From Lentisphaerae bacterium WC36 (GTDB lineage Bacteria > Verrucomicrobiota > Lentisphaeria > Victivallales > SZUA-371): DNA of 64,000 nt. Below, piece by piece: positions 16,699 to 25,994 of the stretch. The notes below the pieces were generated by a model. That model had not been told where the DNA came from. It made no database searches and saw only the letters and a list, made by a program, of their open reading frames with translations. The DNA lies in NCBI GenBank assembly GCA_020683205.1, contig CP085689.1, forward strand, positions 434,001 through 498,000, read 5' to 3'. The first letter of the stretch is position 1. Every line of letters starts with the position of its first letter. Both the position numbers and the translations under genes were made by a program.

Positions 16699-18996
16699 AT
16701 GAAAGGTTTTAAGCAGAAGTTTTGTAACAAAACGCTAGTGGTTTTCTTTTTTTTAACACTTTGGGGGTGTCAATTACCTAAAACTGAAATAAGAGAAAAA
16801 ATCGAAAAAGTCGAAAAAATAGAAGAAGTAGGCTCTTTTTTTGAAAATCGTGGGGGAAGGTTAATCAAAAAAGAACTTGGAGCAATGAAGGATGAACAGA
16901 TTTATCCTGTTGAGTCAGCACAATATTTACGTGTAAAAAATTTAGCGACACCGAAATATCGCACAACTCCAGAACTTGAAGCTAATATTGGTTTAGCAAA
17001 ATTGCCATTTGAACTTAATGATGATGATAAAAAAAAGCGGATGTTTAATTTCAGTGAAGCTTCATTTGATCAGATCATTCCTCTTTTTGCCAAAGAACTT
17101 GGTTTTCAATATATTTTAGAGGAAAACATTAATGTTAAAACGACAATGTTTTGTGAAATGGATTTAACCTCACAGGAAGTTTGGGACATTTTTCAGCAAA
17201 TCATGGTTAATGCAAATTTGTATTACACAATTCAAAATGATTTATTAGTAATTCGTCCAATGATGGATGCAGGGAAAGCTAGTACTATTCAAGAAGAGTT
17301 AACTAATCTTGGTGTGCAGATCTTTTTTCTCAAATATGTTGATTCAAAAAATATGGCATCTCAGCTAGCTCCATTCATCTCAAAAGGGGTTAAGGTCATT
17401 GAACTTCCATCGCAAAATGCCATTATGTTAATGGACAATAAAGATGTAATTCAAAAAATTAAACGTATCATTTCTTATATTGATCAACCATCACAAAATA
17501 ATTGGTTTAAGACTGTAGTTAAATGCGATAATGTATCATCAAAGCGTATTGCTGAAGAATTAGGGCAGCTTTTGCCTGTATTGGGATTTCCAATTTCAAT
17601 TAATAACGCTAAAGATTCAGCAGAAAATATGAAGGTCACAAGTATCGATAGATTGCAAATATTAATTTTATCATCACCGACAGAGGGGGCGTTAAACGAA
17701 GCGATAAAATGGATCGAACATCTTGATTCTAATGATGCTAACGAGCTTGAACAAGTTTATGTTTACAATGTCATGAATTCGACTGCTGACAGTTTATCAG
17801 AAGTTTTATCTGTATTGTTCTCGTTACAAGGAACAGTGCGAACTCCAGATATCACAACAAGTGAAAACAGAAGTCAGGGAGGAATAATATCAAGTGTTAA
17901 ATCTATTTCAAGTAAGGCAGCATCTATTTTGCCAAGTGGCAAAGGTGCGGTATCGTCGAGCGATAAAGTAGCAAGTAGTGACAGTGGCTGTATATTCGAT
18001 AACCCTGTGAGAGTTTATGCAGATGGTGTCAATAACTCTTTAACAATTCGTACTAGACCACGAACTTATGCGATGATTAAGGCAATTTTAGACCGTCATG
18101 ATATTTTACCAAAACAGGTTCTTATTCAAGTTTTGGTAATAGAAGTTAATTTAACAGATAGTTTAAAATTCGGCGTTGAATTTTCTTTAATGGGTAATGG
18201 CAACCCTGAGTTAAGTGGAGGAACAAACTATAAAAATTTAAATCCTGGTGTGGCTAATGAGTATGGGGGCGATTTTTGGATTTACGACCCACAGGATCCT
18301 TCGCAACAGTATGGTTATGTTCAGGCTTTGAGTGGTATTACAGATGTTAAAGTACTATCAAGTCCTCAAATCTTAGTTGTTAGTCATTCACAAGCAAAAA
18401 TTGCGGTCGGTAACATGGTTCCGTTAGTAAATTCAGAAATCACTAACAGTCAATCTGCGGTATCTATACCAACTACAAATGATGATACTGCATCAACAAG
18501 TTTGGTACGAAATATTAATTATGAAGATACTGGAATAATTTTAAAAATTATTCCACAGGTAACACATTCAGGTAGAATAACCTTAATTATGGATCAAACG
18601 GTATCTGAAGCAATTGTGAATAGAACGTCAAATATTGATTCACCTGAAATTCAAAATCGTATTGTACAAACAACAATGCTGATTAAAGATGGGCAAACTG
18701 TACTTTGTGGAGGAATAATAAGAGAAAGAGCAACAGATAATCTTGATACGATTCCTTTTTTAGCTCAAATTCCATTTATTCGTCGTTTAGTTGGTGATAC
18801 AAATTATCAGAAAGAACGCTCAGAAATGTTGATATTAGTAACAGGCAGTATTATTACAGATAACAATAAATTACAGGATTTAGTTAATCAGTATAGACAA
18901 ACAATTAGTTCTTTACATGATTTTCATAATAAAAAAAGTATTTTGAAAGACGAAAATAATTTTAATACGGTTGACGGAACAAGAGAGCTAAGATGA
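16699..18996 (+). CDS. gspD: Type II secretion secretin GspD (lipoprotein form)
   Basis: 765 residues from the ATG with AAGGA upstream. The signal peptide ends in a lipobox (T-L-W-G-C, Cys 24). N-terminal N0-like domain (FNFSEASFDQIIPLFAKE), then N1 to N3 repeats and a Ser-rich insertion at about 395-430, then the secretin core: VLIQVLVIEVNL, VKVLSSPQILV, Y-E-D-T-G-I-I-L and the closing V-L-C-G-G-I-I with PFLAQIPFIRRL. It forms the outer-membrane channel. An intrinsic lipid anchor would remove the need for a separate pilotin. Confidence 0.95.
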   Translation: MKGFKQKFCNKTLVVFFFLTLWGCQLPKTEIREKIEKVEKIEEVGSFFENRGGRLIKKELGAMKDEQIYPVESAQYLRVKNLATPKYRTTPELEANIGLAKLPFELNDDDKKKRMFNFSEASFDQIIPLFAKELGFQYILEENINVKTTMFCEMDLTSQEVWDIFQQIMVNANLYYTIQNDLLVIRPMMDAGKASTIQEELTNLGVQIFFLKYVDSKNMASQLAPFISKGVKVIELPSQNAIMLMDNKDVIQKIKRIISYIDQPSQNNWFKTVVKCDNVSSKRIAEELGQLLPVLGFPISINNAKDSAENMKVTSIDRLQILILSSPTEGALNEAIKWIEHLDSNDANELEQVYVYNVMNSTADSLSEVLSVLFSLQGTVRTPDITTSENRSQGGIISSVKSISSKAASILPSGKGAVSSSDKVASSDSGCIFDNPVRVYADGVNNSLTIRTRPRTYAMIKAILDRHDILPKQVLIQVLVIEVNLTDSLKFGVEFSLMGNGNPELSGGTNYKNLNPGVANEYGGDFWIYDPQDPSQQYGYVQALSGITDVKVLSSPQILVVSHSQAKIAVGNMVPLVNSEITNSQSAVSIPTTNDDTASTSLVRNINYEDTGIILKIIPQVTHSGRITLIMDQTVSEAIVNRTSNIDSPEIQNRIVQTTMLIKDGQTVLCGGIIRERATDNLDTIPFLAQIPFIRRLVGDTNYQKERSEMLILVTGSIITDNNKLQDLVNQYRQTISSLHDFHNKKSILKDENNFNTVDGTRELR

Positions 18997-20597
18997 GTGA
19001 TTTAATTCGTTGGAACAATCAATTGACAGCTATTAGACAGCAGTTATTAAATGAGTTCTCAGAATATGAAAATTTGCTGGATAATTATCGATCACTTTCA
19101 AATGCTGATCGTGAATTAACATCACAAGGTTTGATTAGTGAACATGAATTATTGAAAGTTTATACTAGTTATTTGGATGTTGAAGTGCTTGATGAAGATG
19201 AACTTGAGTATCCAGATCAATTTGAAAGTATTTCTAAGCAATCAATGGATTTGCATGGTTATATACCTTATTCATGGGATGACAACCAGTTGACATGTTT
19301 ATTTTCTACTCCTTATGATATAACTCAAATTTGTTATGAGCTTGAAGAGTTTTTTCAGCGAAAAATTTGTTTTAAATTTGCTCGGCATAGTTTAATCGAA
19401 CGTTTAATTTCTCAGGTATATGATAATAATGAACAAGAAATAGATAGTGTCAATTTAGATGGAGATGAACAACAGTTACGAGCATTGGCTGGCGAGGCAA
19501 GAATTATTAAGTTAGTTAATGAAATGATCAAACAGGCGATTGAACAGGGTGCTAGTGATATTCATATTGAACCTAGTGAATTGGAATTAACGATCAGGTT
19601 TAGAATTGATGGTTTATTGCGTGAATATATGCAGTTACCATTGAGCGATTTTCCTGCAATCGCTTCAAGAGTAAAATTGATTGCAAAATTGAATATTGCT
19701 GAAAGTCGTCGACCACAAGACGGTAGAATTAATTTTAAAATTGGTCAGTATGATATTGATTTACGTTTTAGTACAATTCCTATTTTACGTGGTGAAAGTC
19801 TAGTAATGCGACTGCTACGTAAAGATGCTATGAATATTGATTTGCAAAAACTAGGTATTCCTGATGATGTCTTGAAATCTTTTGAAAAATTAATTAGTTT
19901 ACGGCAAGGTATGATATTGGTAGTTGGTCCGACTGGAAGCGGAAAAACTACTACTTTATATAGTGCAATGATGCGTTTAAATAACCCAGATATAAAGATT
20001 ATTACAGTTGAAGACCCTGTTGAATATCAATTACCTGGATTAAATCAAATGCAGATGAATCCGCAAATAGGATTAACTTTTGCCGATGGATTACGTCATA
20101 TTTTACGTCAAGATCCTGACATTATTTTGGTAGGTGAAATTCGTGATAAGGAAACTGCTGAAATTGCGATTCAGGCAGCTCAAACAGGGCATTTAGTTTT
20201 TAGTACTTTACATACTAATGATGCAGTGGGAGCAATAAGTCGTTTGCAAGATATGGGAGTTCCTAGTTTTTTGATTAATTCAGCTTTAGTTGGAGTATTG
20301 TCACAACGATTGGTGCGCTGTGTTTGTCCCGAATGTCAAGGAAAATCTCTGACAGGAATAAAATGTAAAAATTGCAGTTCAACAGGTTTTAAAGGTCGGA
20401 CTGGAATTTATGAGCTATTATCAGTTGATGAAAAAATAAGAGAGGCGGTTAAGCAAAATTGCTCCAATTCTGAAATTAATAAAATAGCTATCGATAATGG
20501 CATGATTTCACTTGTTGAATGTGGAATGAATCTCGTTAAAAAAGAAATAACAACAGAACATGAACTTGCACGTGTAGTTACAGCAACGGGAGGATAA
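18993..20597 (+). CDS. gspE: Type II secretion ATPase GspE
   Basis: 534 residues. N1E-like N-terminal domain, then the ATPase: Walker A GPTGSGKTTT (Lys 318), Asp box with VEDPVEYQLPG, Walker B D-P-D-I-I-L-V-G-E-I-R-D, His box STLHTNDA, and a four-cysteine zinc domain (C-V-C-P-E-C ... C-K-N-C). It is the cytosolic motor that drives pseudopilus assembly. The start overlaps the gspD stop (ATGA). Length and motifs are normal for the family. Confidence 0.96.
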   Translation: MSDLIRWNNQLTAIRQQLLNEFSEYENLLDNYRSLSNADRELTSQGLISEHELLKVYTSYLDVEVLDEDELEYPDQFESISKQSMDLHGYIPYSWDDNQLTCLFSTPYDITQICYELEEFFQRKICFKFARHSLIERLISQVYDNNEQEIDSVNLDGDEQQLRALAGEARIIKLVNEMIKQAIEQGASDIHIEPSELELTIRFRIDGLLREYMQLPLSDFPAIASRVKLIAKLNIAESRRPQDGRINFKIGQYDIDLRFSTIPILRGESLVMRLLRKDAMNIDLQKLGIPDDVLKSFEKLISLRQGMILVVGPTGSGKTTTLYSAMMRLNNPDIKIITVEDPVEYQLPGLNQMQMNPQIGLTFADGLRHILRQDPDIILVGEIRDKETAEIAIQAAQTGHLVFSTLHTNDAVGAISRLQDMGVPSFLINSALVGVLSQRLVRCVCPECQGKSLTGIKCKNCSSTGFKGRTGIYELLSVDEKIREAVKQNCSNSEINKIAIDNGMISLVECGMNLVKKEITTEHELARVVTATGG

Positions 20598-20600
20598 CAG

Positions 20601-21800
20601 ATGCCGTTTTTTCGATATAAAATTATCCTTGATGGCAAAAATCAGGAAAAAGTTGTTGAAGCCATAACTGAAAAAGAGGCATCACAAAAATTATGGCGGC
20701 AAAATGTGACAATAGTAAAGTTTTTAGGAGAAAGTAATACTCAGGATACTACAAAAAAATCATTATTTTTATTCAAAAAGCGACAACGATTTAATGTTTA
20801 CAAATTCACTGACCAGTTAGCACCGTTGTTACAGTCGGGGATTCCTTTGGAACAAGTTTTGGCAATCATTGAAGAAGGTATGGATGAAAAATCAGGTATT
20901 AGCGTTGTTCAACAATTAAGAAGGGGGTTACATGAGGGTAGAAGTTTTTCTGAATTGCTTAAAGAACGTGAGACGTATTTTCCGCCATTGTTTGCCATTT
21001 TAATTGAGACAGGCGAACAGACAGGGTGCCTGCCAGAAGTAGCGGACGAATTGCAACGATTTATGAAAGAGTCAAAGGAATTTAAAGAGTTTGTTATTAC
21101 TAGTTCGATTTATCCAGCAATTATTTTATTGGTAACAGTGACGATGATAACTTTATTGTTCACTTTTTTTATTCCACGTTTTTCAAAATTGTTTAAAGAT
21201 ACAGGTAAAGATTTACCATTTCTTACAGAAATTATGCTAAATACTGGAAATTTTATGAAGTCAATATGGTGGATATATCCAATATTGATTTTACTATTGA
21301 TTATCTTTTATAAAAAATCAAAAAGAGGCAAACTTAAAACGTTAAAAGACAAATCTTTTTTATGTTTGCCGATTATTGGAAAGATTGTTCAAGATACTCA
21401 ATTAAGCAGATTTTTTCGCACATTATCAATTATGGTAAAAAATAATGTACCAATTTTAAGAGCTGTTAATATTTCGTCACGAATTTTACAAAATTCGATA
21501 ATTGCTGAAAGTTTTTCGGAAGTGACTACTGATTTGAAGGCTGGTCATAATTTATCATTGGCTCTTAAAAGTAAATATATGATTTCCGGAACAAATTCAA
21601 TGCTGCGCATTTCTGAAGAATCAGGCGATGTAGCGTCAATGTTGACCAGTATTGCTGAAACCGGAGAACGTGAAGTAAAAGTACAGTTAAAGAGATTGTT
21701 AACTGCGCTTGAGCCAGCCATTATTATTATGCTTGCTTTGTTTATTGCTTTAGTAGTATTGGCGGTATTTCAGGCAATAATGCAAATGAATGCACTTTAA
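20601..21800 (+). CDS. gspF: Type II secretion platform protein GspF
   Basis: 399 residues with the two repeated T2SSF domains (about 65-190 and 265-390). Conserved features include PLLQSGIPLEQVL in the first and FFRTLSIMVKNNVPILRAV in the second, with three membrane helices (about 165-195, 215-235 and 365-390). It anchors the GspE motor in the inner membrane. Three bases separate it from gspE. Confidence 0.95.
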   Translation: MPFFRYKIILDGKNQEKVVEAITEKEASQKLWRQNVTIVKFLGESNTQDTTKKSLFLFKKRQRFNVYKFTDQLAPLLQSGIPLEQVLAIIEEGMDEKSGISVVQQLRRGLHEGRSFSELLKERETYFPPLFAILIETGEQTGCLPEVADELQRFMKESKEFKEFVITSSIYPAIILLVTVTMITLLFTFFIPRFSKLFKDTGKDLPFLTEIMLNTGNFMKSIWWIYPILILLLIIFYKKSKRGKLKTLKDKSFLCLPIIGKIVQDTQLSRFFRTLSIMVKNNVPILRAVNISSRILQNSIIAESFSEVTTDLKAGHNLSLALKSKYMISGTNSMLRISEESGDVASMLTSIAETGEREVKVQLKRLLTALEPAIIIMLALFIALVVLAVFQAIMQMNAL

Positions 21801-21836
21801 ATAACTTATTATATAAAAATTCAAGGAGCTTATATT

Positions 21837-22265
21837 ATGAAATCGAAAAAACATAAGAATTTCACCCTGGTGGAAATATTAATTGTTGTTGGTATTATTG
21901 CTTTAGTTACAAGTTTGGCATTGCCTACATACTTAAACCACATGAAAAATGCTCGAGTTTCTGCTGTCCAGGCTCAAACTACAGTACTTTATCAAGCAGT
22001 CACTTCGTTTTCAATGGATATGAAACGTTTACCTGACGTTAATATAGGGCTGGCCGAACTACTTGAAAATACTAGCAATAGCGCAAAATGGAAGGGGCCT
22101 TACCTCGAAGTTTATGAGTTACCGCTTGACCCATGGGATAATGATTACATTTATGTTGTTGAATCAAATGGGCGCTTTGAAATATTATCTTATGGAGCTG
22201 ATGGACAGCTTGGAGGTGAAGGTGAAAATGCAGATATTAGTAATCGCGGTATTAAAAAACAATAA
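21837..22265 (+). CDS. gspG: Major pseudopilin GspG
   Basis: 142 residues. Eight-residue basic leader, then F-T-L-V-E-I-L-I-V-V-G-I-I-A-L with the conserved Glu 5. The C-terminal part has the GspG hallmark GPYLE, PLDPWDNDYIYV and SYGADGQLGGEG (calcium-loop region). Position -1 of the cleavage site is Asn rather than the usual Gly. AAGGAGC precedes the start. Confidence 0.95.
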   Translation: MKSKKHKNFTLVEILIVVGIIALVTSLALPTYLNHMKNARVSAVQAQTTVLYQAVTSFSMDMKRLPDVNIGLAELLENTSNSAKWKGPYLEVYELPLDPWDNDYIYVVESNGRFEILSYGADGQLGGEGENADISNRGIKKQ

Positions 22266-22707
22266 AAAGAATTTTTTTTTAAATAGTTATACGCTTATTG
22301 AAATAATTGCTGTGATCATGATATTAACTTTAATTCTGGGGATGGCAATGACAGCATTGCGTTCGAGTCCAGTATTTTTAACTGTGAATGCTTTAGCCAA
22401 TGAGATTAGACAATTATGTTCAGATGCTAAACAGTCAGCTACCACTAAGGGAGAAAACGTTACTATTTATTTTGATCCAGAGAATAATAGTATTAGCTTT
22501 CAAGATGTCAGTATCAACATTGCAGATTCAATTAAACTATATATTGATGATCGCGATTTATCTCAGTTTCAAGAAAAAGAAAAATTGTTTTTATTTTATC
22601 CCGATGGTACAGGGGCTGAAAAAAAACTTACTATTGAGTATAACGGTGAAAGGGCAATATTATTTTTATCACCATTAACAGGACGAATATGTTTATATGA
22701 AAATTAA
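22228..22707 (+). CDS. gspH: Minor pseudopilin GspH
   Basis: 159 residues if it starts at the ATG inside the end of gspG, where GGAGGTGAAGGTG supplies a ribosome site; longer versions of this frame run through gspG and are unlikely. Leader of about 15 residues, then S|YTLIEIIAVIMIL with Glu 5, and a GspH-like beta-rich domain. Ser is at -1. The 38-base overlap with gspG suggests coupled translation. Confidence 0.82.
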   Translation: MQILVIAVLKNNKKNFFLNSYTLIEIIAVIMILTLILGMAMTALRSSPVFLTVNALANEIRQLCSDAKQSATTKGENVTIYFDPENNSISFQDVSINIADSIKLYIDDRDLSQFQEKEKLFLFYPDGTGAEKKLTIEYNGERAILFLSPLTGRICLYEN

Positions 22708-23089
22708 AAGGAATAATTTTACATTAATTGAAATACTAGCATCATTTTCAATTTTGGCAACTGCTGTAACTATAACGATGTATGTTCTGTCATCTTCAGC
22801 ACAGCGTATTAGACGTGCTGAACAGGCACGTAACAACAGTAATAGGTTAGCTAATGTAGTTGAATTTTTTATGCTAAATCCTCAACATACTCAACTTGAT
22901 AAAAAATTTTTCCCTTATGAAGACATGCAAGTTTTAGTAAAATATGAGGAAACCAAATTGCAGGAAAATTTTGAGCTCGAAATCAATAATCATAAATTAA
23001 CAACAATGATTATTGAACTAACAGATAGTTCAGGTTCGGTTGTTGATGTAATTAAGATGGATCGAATTGTTGAGGTTTATAGCGAATGA
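22697..23089 (+). CDS. gspI: Minor pseudopilin GspI
   Basis: 130 residues: leader MKIKRNN, then FTLIEILASFSILATAV with Glu 5, and a short globular domain. Length and position between gspH and gspJ are those of GspI, which starts the pseudopilus tip with GspJ and GspK. Asn at -1. Overlaps the gspH end by 11 bases. Confidence 0.85.
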   Translation: MKIKRNNFTLIEILASFSILATAVTITMYVLSSSAQRIRRAEQARNNSNRLANVVEFFMLNPQHTQLDKKFFPYEDMQVLVKYEETKLQENFELEINNHKLTTMIIELTDSSGSVVDVIKMDRIVEVYSE

Positions 23090-23730
23090 ATAAGAAATTT
23101 ACATTAGTTGAAGTTGTTTTTGCTCTTGGATTATTTACATTACTGGCAATTTTGTCAATTAGTATTTTACAAACTTCGCAACGGTTATGGGAAAGTATGA
23201 ATACAAAAAACAATAATCTCGATAATTTACAGAATATTGATAGAATTGCTAATTATTGCATTAAAAATATGATTCCGTTTACATGGCATGATTCTGAAAA
23301 TAAGGAACGAGAAATTTTTAAGGGTGATTCTGATGCAATAATTTTTGCGTATTTGCATCGAGCTTCTGGAAATAAACCTTCAGCAATTCGTTTTATCAAA
23401 TTAAATGTAAAGGATAAAAAACTTATTGCGAGTTATCGAAAAACTCCATTATTATATTGGCTTGGTGAACCTTTTGATGACGAAAATACTACAAATGAAA
23501 TTATCGCAGATGGTATTGAAAGTATAACTTTTGAGTATGCTGAGTGCGTGGATGATGCTATTATTTGGTATCAGACATGGAATGAAGATGATTTTCAACA
23601 AATTCCGTTAGCAGTATTCATAAAAATAGAGTTTATTGATGGGACTAAAGATGTTTGGATACGTCGTACTGCAGGAAATGGATTTTATACATCTTTAGGG
23701 AAAAGGGTGATAAATGGTAATGAGCAATAA
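23086..23730 (+). CDS. gspJ: Minor pseudopilin GspJ
   Basis: 214 residues: very short leader (MNKK), then FTLVEVVFALGLFTLLAI with Glu 5, and a larger beta-rich domain ending in W-I-R-R-T-A-G-N-G-F. Length is right for GspJ. Lys at -1. ATGA overlap with gspI. Confidence 0.86.
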   Translation: MNKKFTLVEVVFALGLFTLLAILSISILQTSQRLWESMNTKNNNLDNLQNIDRIANYCIKNMIPFTWHDSENKEREIFKGDSDAIIFAYLHRASGNKPSAIRFIKLNVKDKKLIASYRKTPLLYWLGEPFDDENTTNEIIADGIESITFEYAECVDDAIIWYQTWNEDDFQQIPLAVFIKIEFIDGTKDVWIRRTAGNGFYTSLGKRVINGNEQ

Positions 23731-24712
23731 AAATGAACGTGGTGCAGCTTTAATTATAACTCTTTGTATGCTAGCAGTCGTGATGTTATTAGCAGGCTCA
23801 GCGGTGGCAATATCACAGTATGCCGAACGTGATTCATATACTTATGCAGACCTTAGTCGTTCTCTATACCATGCGGAAAGTGCGGCTAACCGTGTATATT
23901 GGTTAATATTGAACGATAGAAAAAAATATCCTAATCGTAATATTGACTTTTATGACGAGAATATTGAACAAGAAAATGGAGAACGGTATTTTGCAGATGG
24001 GAAAAGGCGCATTTTTAAAAAATATGGAGGTGAATTTGATATAAAATATAAAATTCTTGACGCTGTAAACGGGCTGAATATTTCTGGGAACTCGCCTCAT
24101 CGTGATATTTTAATGCAAAATACGTCTAGTAATGAAGATTCTCATCATCATCAAATATTGGAGCAGTTAGCTTACAAAATGCAAGATTATGTCGATCCTG
24201 ATAATATTGTACGATTAAACAGCCTAGAAAAAAATGAATACATTCAAGCAGGATTGATTAATTTACCAAGAAATTCTTATTTGCAATATCGCGAAGAGTT
24301 ATTACTAATTCCTGGGAATTCAGCAATATGCATTCCCGATGACTCTGGAAGAATTGGCTCAATTAGGCTAATTGCTCCTAAAGGTTTAGCTGCAATTATA
24401 GGACGTCCAAATTTATATTCAACATCATTAAATCAAATTGCCGAACGTTGCAATTTAAATTCACAGGAAATTGGTACTTTGTCTTCAGCAATGAAAAAAT
24501 GGCAGCAAAATGGGACATCTTTAAATGATACTTTACCTAAAGGTTTTCTTCAACGCCTTGAAATGTATTATGGTACCAATGAATCAAGTTTTTATACTAT
24601 TTTAATCGATACTTCTGCATCAGAGCGCCCAGGTATCAGACTAGCAGTAACATTTCAATTACAGTTTAAAAATAACCCAAAAATTTACTTTTATGAATTT
24701 ATGTATTATTAA
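23714..24712 (+). CDS. gspK: Minor pseudopilin GspK
   Basis: 332 residues. N-terminus NERG|AALIITLCMLAVVMLL, followed by YHAESAANRVYW, the GspK signature helix; as in the family, the Glu 5 rule is relaxed. A large alpha domain is inserted between the pilin elements. It forms the pseudopilus tip with GspI and GspJ. Unlike the other four pseudopilins it does have Gly at -1. Two closely spaced ATGs are possible starts. Confidence 0.88.
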   Translation: MVMSNKNERGAALIITLCMLAVVMLLAGSAVAISQYAERDSYTYADLSRSLYHAESAANRVYWLILNDRKKYPNRNIDFYDENIEQENGERYFADGKRRIFKKYGGEFDIKYKILDAVNGLNISGNSPHRDILMQNTSSNEDSHHHQILEQLAYKMQDYVDPDNIVRLNSLEKNEYIQAGLINLPRNSYLQYREELLLIPGNSAICIPDDSGRIGSIRLIAPKGLAAIIGRPNLYSTSLNQIAERCNLNSQEIGTLSSAMKKWQQNGTSLNDTLPKGFLQRLEMYYGTNESSFYTILIDTSASERPGIRLAVTFQLQFKNNPKIYFYEFMYY

Positions 24713-25268
24713 TAACTTCTAAAAATACCAAATTTCTTAAAAAAATGTTTTTTTGTTTTATTTGAATAATTTTTAATATACAAGTATCTCATTGCTAAGG
24801 AGTTGTTTGGAAGTGGTTTTCTAAAATAGCAACTGATATCAAAAGCTATTTTTATAAATGCTCATGAGTCTATAAATGATTTACTTTTGTGCTGTTTGTT
24901 ATATTAAGGAGATTTAGTGCTCAGCCTTGAAATTAATTTTTTGAACTATGATTGGTTAATACCATAGTTAATATGTAAAACAGGGCAAACAATTAAACAT
25001 TTTATAGTGACTATTTCAAAAATATTTTTGTCTTTTGCAATACATATCTAGCGATTATAGCTATCTTGCAGTGAAGTTCTAACATAATAGTCAAAGTCAG
25101 CAAGAGCTTTGAGAAAAACAACAACGTTTGGAATAAAAGTGAAAAAATTTACTTCACTTCAGAAGTTTTTGTGTACTAATTAAGCAAAAAATCCTGTTTA
25201 CAAAGGAAGTATTTGCAAATAGGGTTATAATATTTAAATAACTGCAAAAAAGTTATTTTTAGTGTTTA
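24713..25268. other. Non-coding stretch after the gsp operon
   Basis: I see no convincing gene, RNA or terminator here; only AT-rich sequence with short A and T runs. Confidence 0.5.
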
Positions 25269-25740
25269 TTATTTATTAATTAGAATAATAATCTCGGTAA
25301 GTAAATTTTTGCTTTTTATTGCTAGAAAACTAATTACTTTAGGATATTTTTCTTTTATAAAAGCAGCAAAATCATTCCATTGCAGTTTTTTTGAGTTAAA
25401 AAAAACGAGTGTTAATTTTTTTCTACGCGGTTTCAACATTGTCTTATCAAAAGCATCTTTAATAAGAATAAGATTTTTACGTTCCATTTTTTCTGCTTTT
25501 TCATGTGCGGTAATCAAGGCATTATGAGCCTGTTCACGACGTTGAACTTCATAAGGAGCAACGATGATATCAGAGGCTTTGCGCGCTTTTCTATAGGGTT
25601 GCCATCTTAGTTTTAAGTGTTACTACTATTTGTTTACCTTTCAAATAATACTGCAAACAATAATTCCTTTTGCCTTTTCGTTGGAATATATTACCTTTAG
25701 TTGTTCTAGCAATGTTTACTACTTGATATTTGATGTTACG
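25269..25740 (-). pseudogene. Fossil N-terminus of a tyrosine integrase
   Basis: Reading the minus strand gives KGNIFQRKGKRNYCLQYY, LKGKQIVVTLKTK, then after a frameshift YRKARKASDIIVAPYEVQRR and EQAHNALITAHEKAEKM. This matches the N-terminal arm-binding start of phage-type integrases, including the living one at 25995 (G-T-I-Y-K-K ... RYQINGQRKAVSLKTKNKKEA). The catalytic half is absent and the frame is broken. It lies outside the left attachment repeat, so it belongs to an older insertion. Confidence 0.6.
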
Positions 25741-25806
25741 TAATATTACTGCTATAAGACATTTATAATGAATAACAACAACATTGCAACAATAATTTGC
25801 TAAATA

Positions 25807-25869
25807 TGAGGTTAAATTGGACTACTCATAATCCTCTGGTCGTGGGTTCAAGTCACTCAGGATCCACCA
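25807..25869 (+). other. tRNA 3'-end-like fragment
   Basis: Contains an anticodon-stem-like CTCATAATCC, a T-loop GGGTTCAAGTC and a terminal GGATCCACCA. No matching 5' acceptor strand exists within 75 bases upstream and the T-stem is imperfect, so it is a fragment, not a working tRNA. Such 3' ends are typical integration targets. Confidence 0.5.
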
Positions 25870-25873
25870 TTTT
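25854..25873 (+). repeat. Left attachment repeat of the integrated element
   Basis: CACTCAGGATCCACCATTTT; recurs with one change (GATT for GATC) at 45807-45826. It overlaps the tRNA-like 3' end and lies about 120 bases from the integrase start. Confidence 0.72.
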
Positions 25874-25897
25874 CCTCCTCAAAATAGCCAAAAAGGT

Positions 25898-25910
25898 GCC
25901 ATTTGGTACC
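25898..25910 (+). repeat. Left sub-terminal 13-bp repeat
   Basis: GCCATTTGGTACC, just inside the left attachment repeat; the same 13 bases occur in the same orientation inside the right end at 45654. Possibly an integrase arm site. Confidence 0.45.
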
Positions 25911-25994
25911 GTTTCTAACTTTTAATGTTCTAAAATTGTTCTATATTAGCTAAATTAGATATTTTTAACAAATGTTTAAATTTGGAGATTTTCC

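Noticed and set aside
22063-22227. N-terminal extension of GspH inside gspG
   Set aside because: It would be an out-of-frame reading of gspG and would put the prepilin signal 70 residues from the start; the ATG at 22228 has a ribosome site.
25309-25527. Plus-strand frame between the gsp operon and the integrase
   Set aside because: It is the reverse of the integrase fossil, which reads sensibly on the minus strand.
25795-25869. Complete tRNA gene
   Set aside because: No 5' acceptor strand pairs with GGATCC and the T-stem has mismatches; only a 3' fragment is supported.
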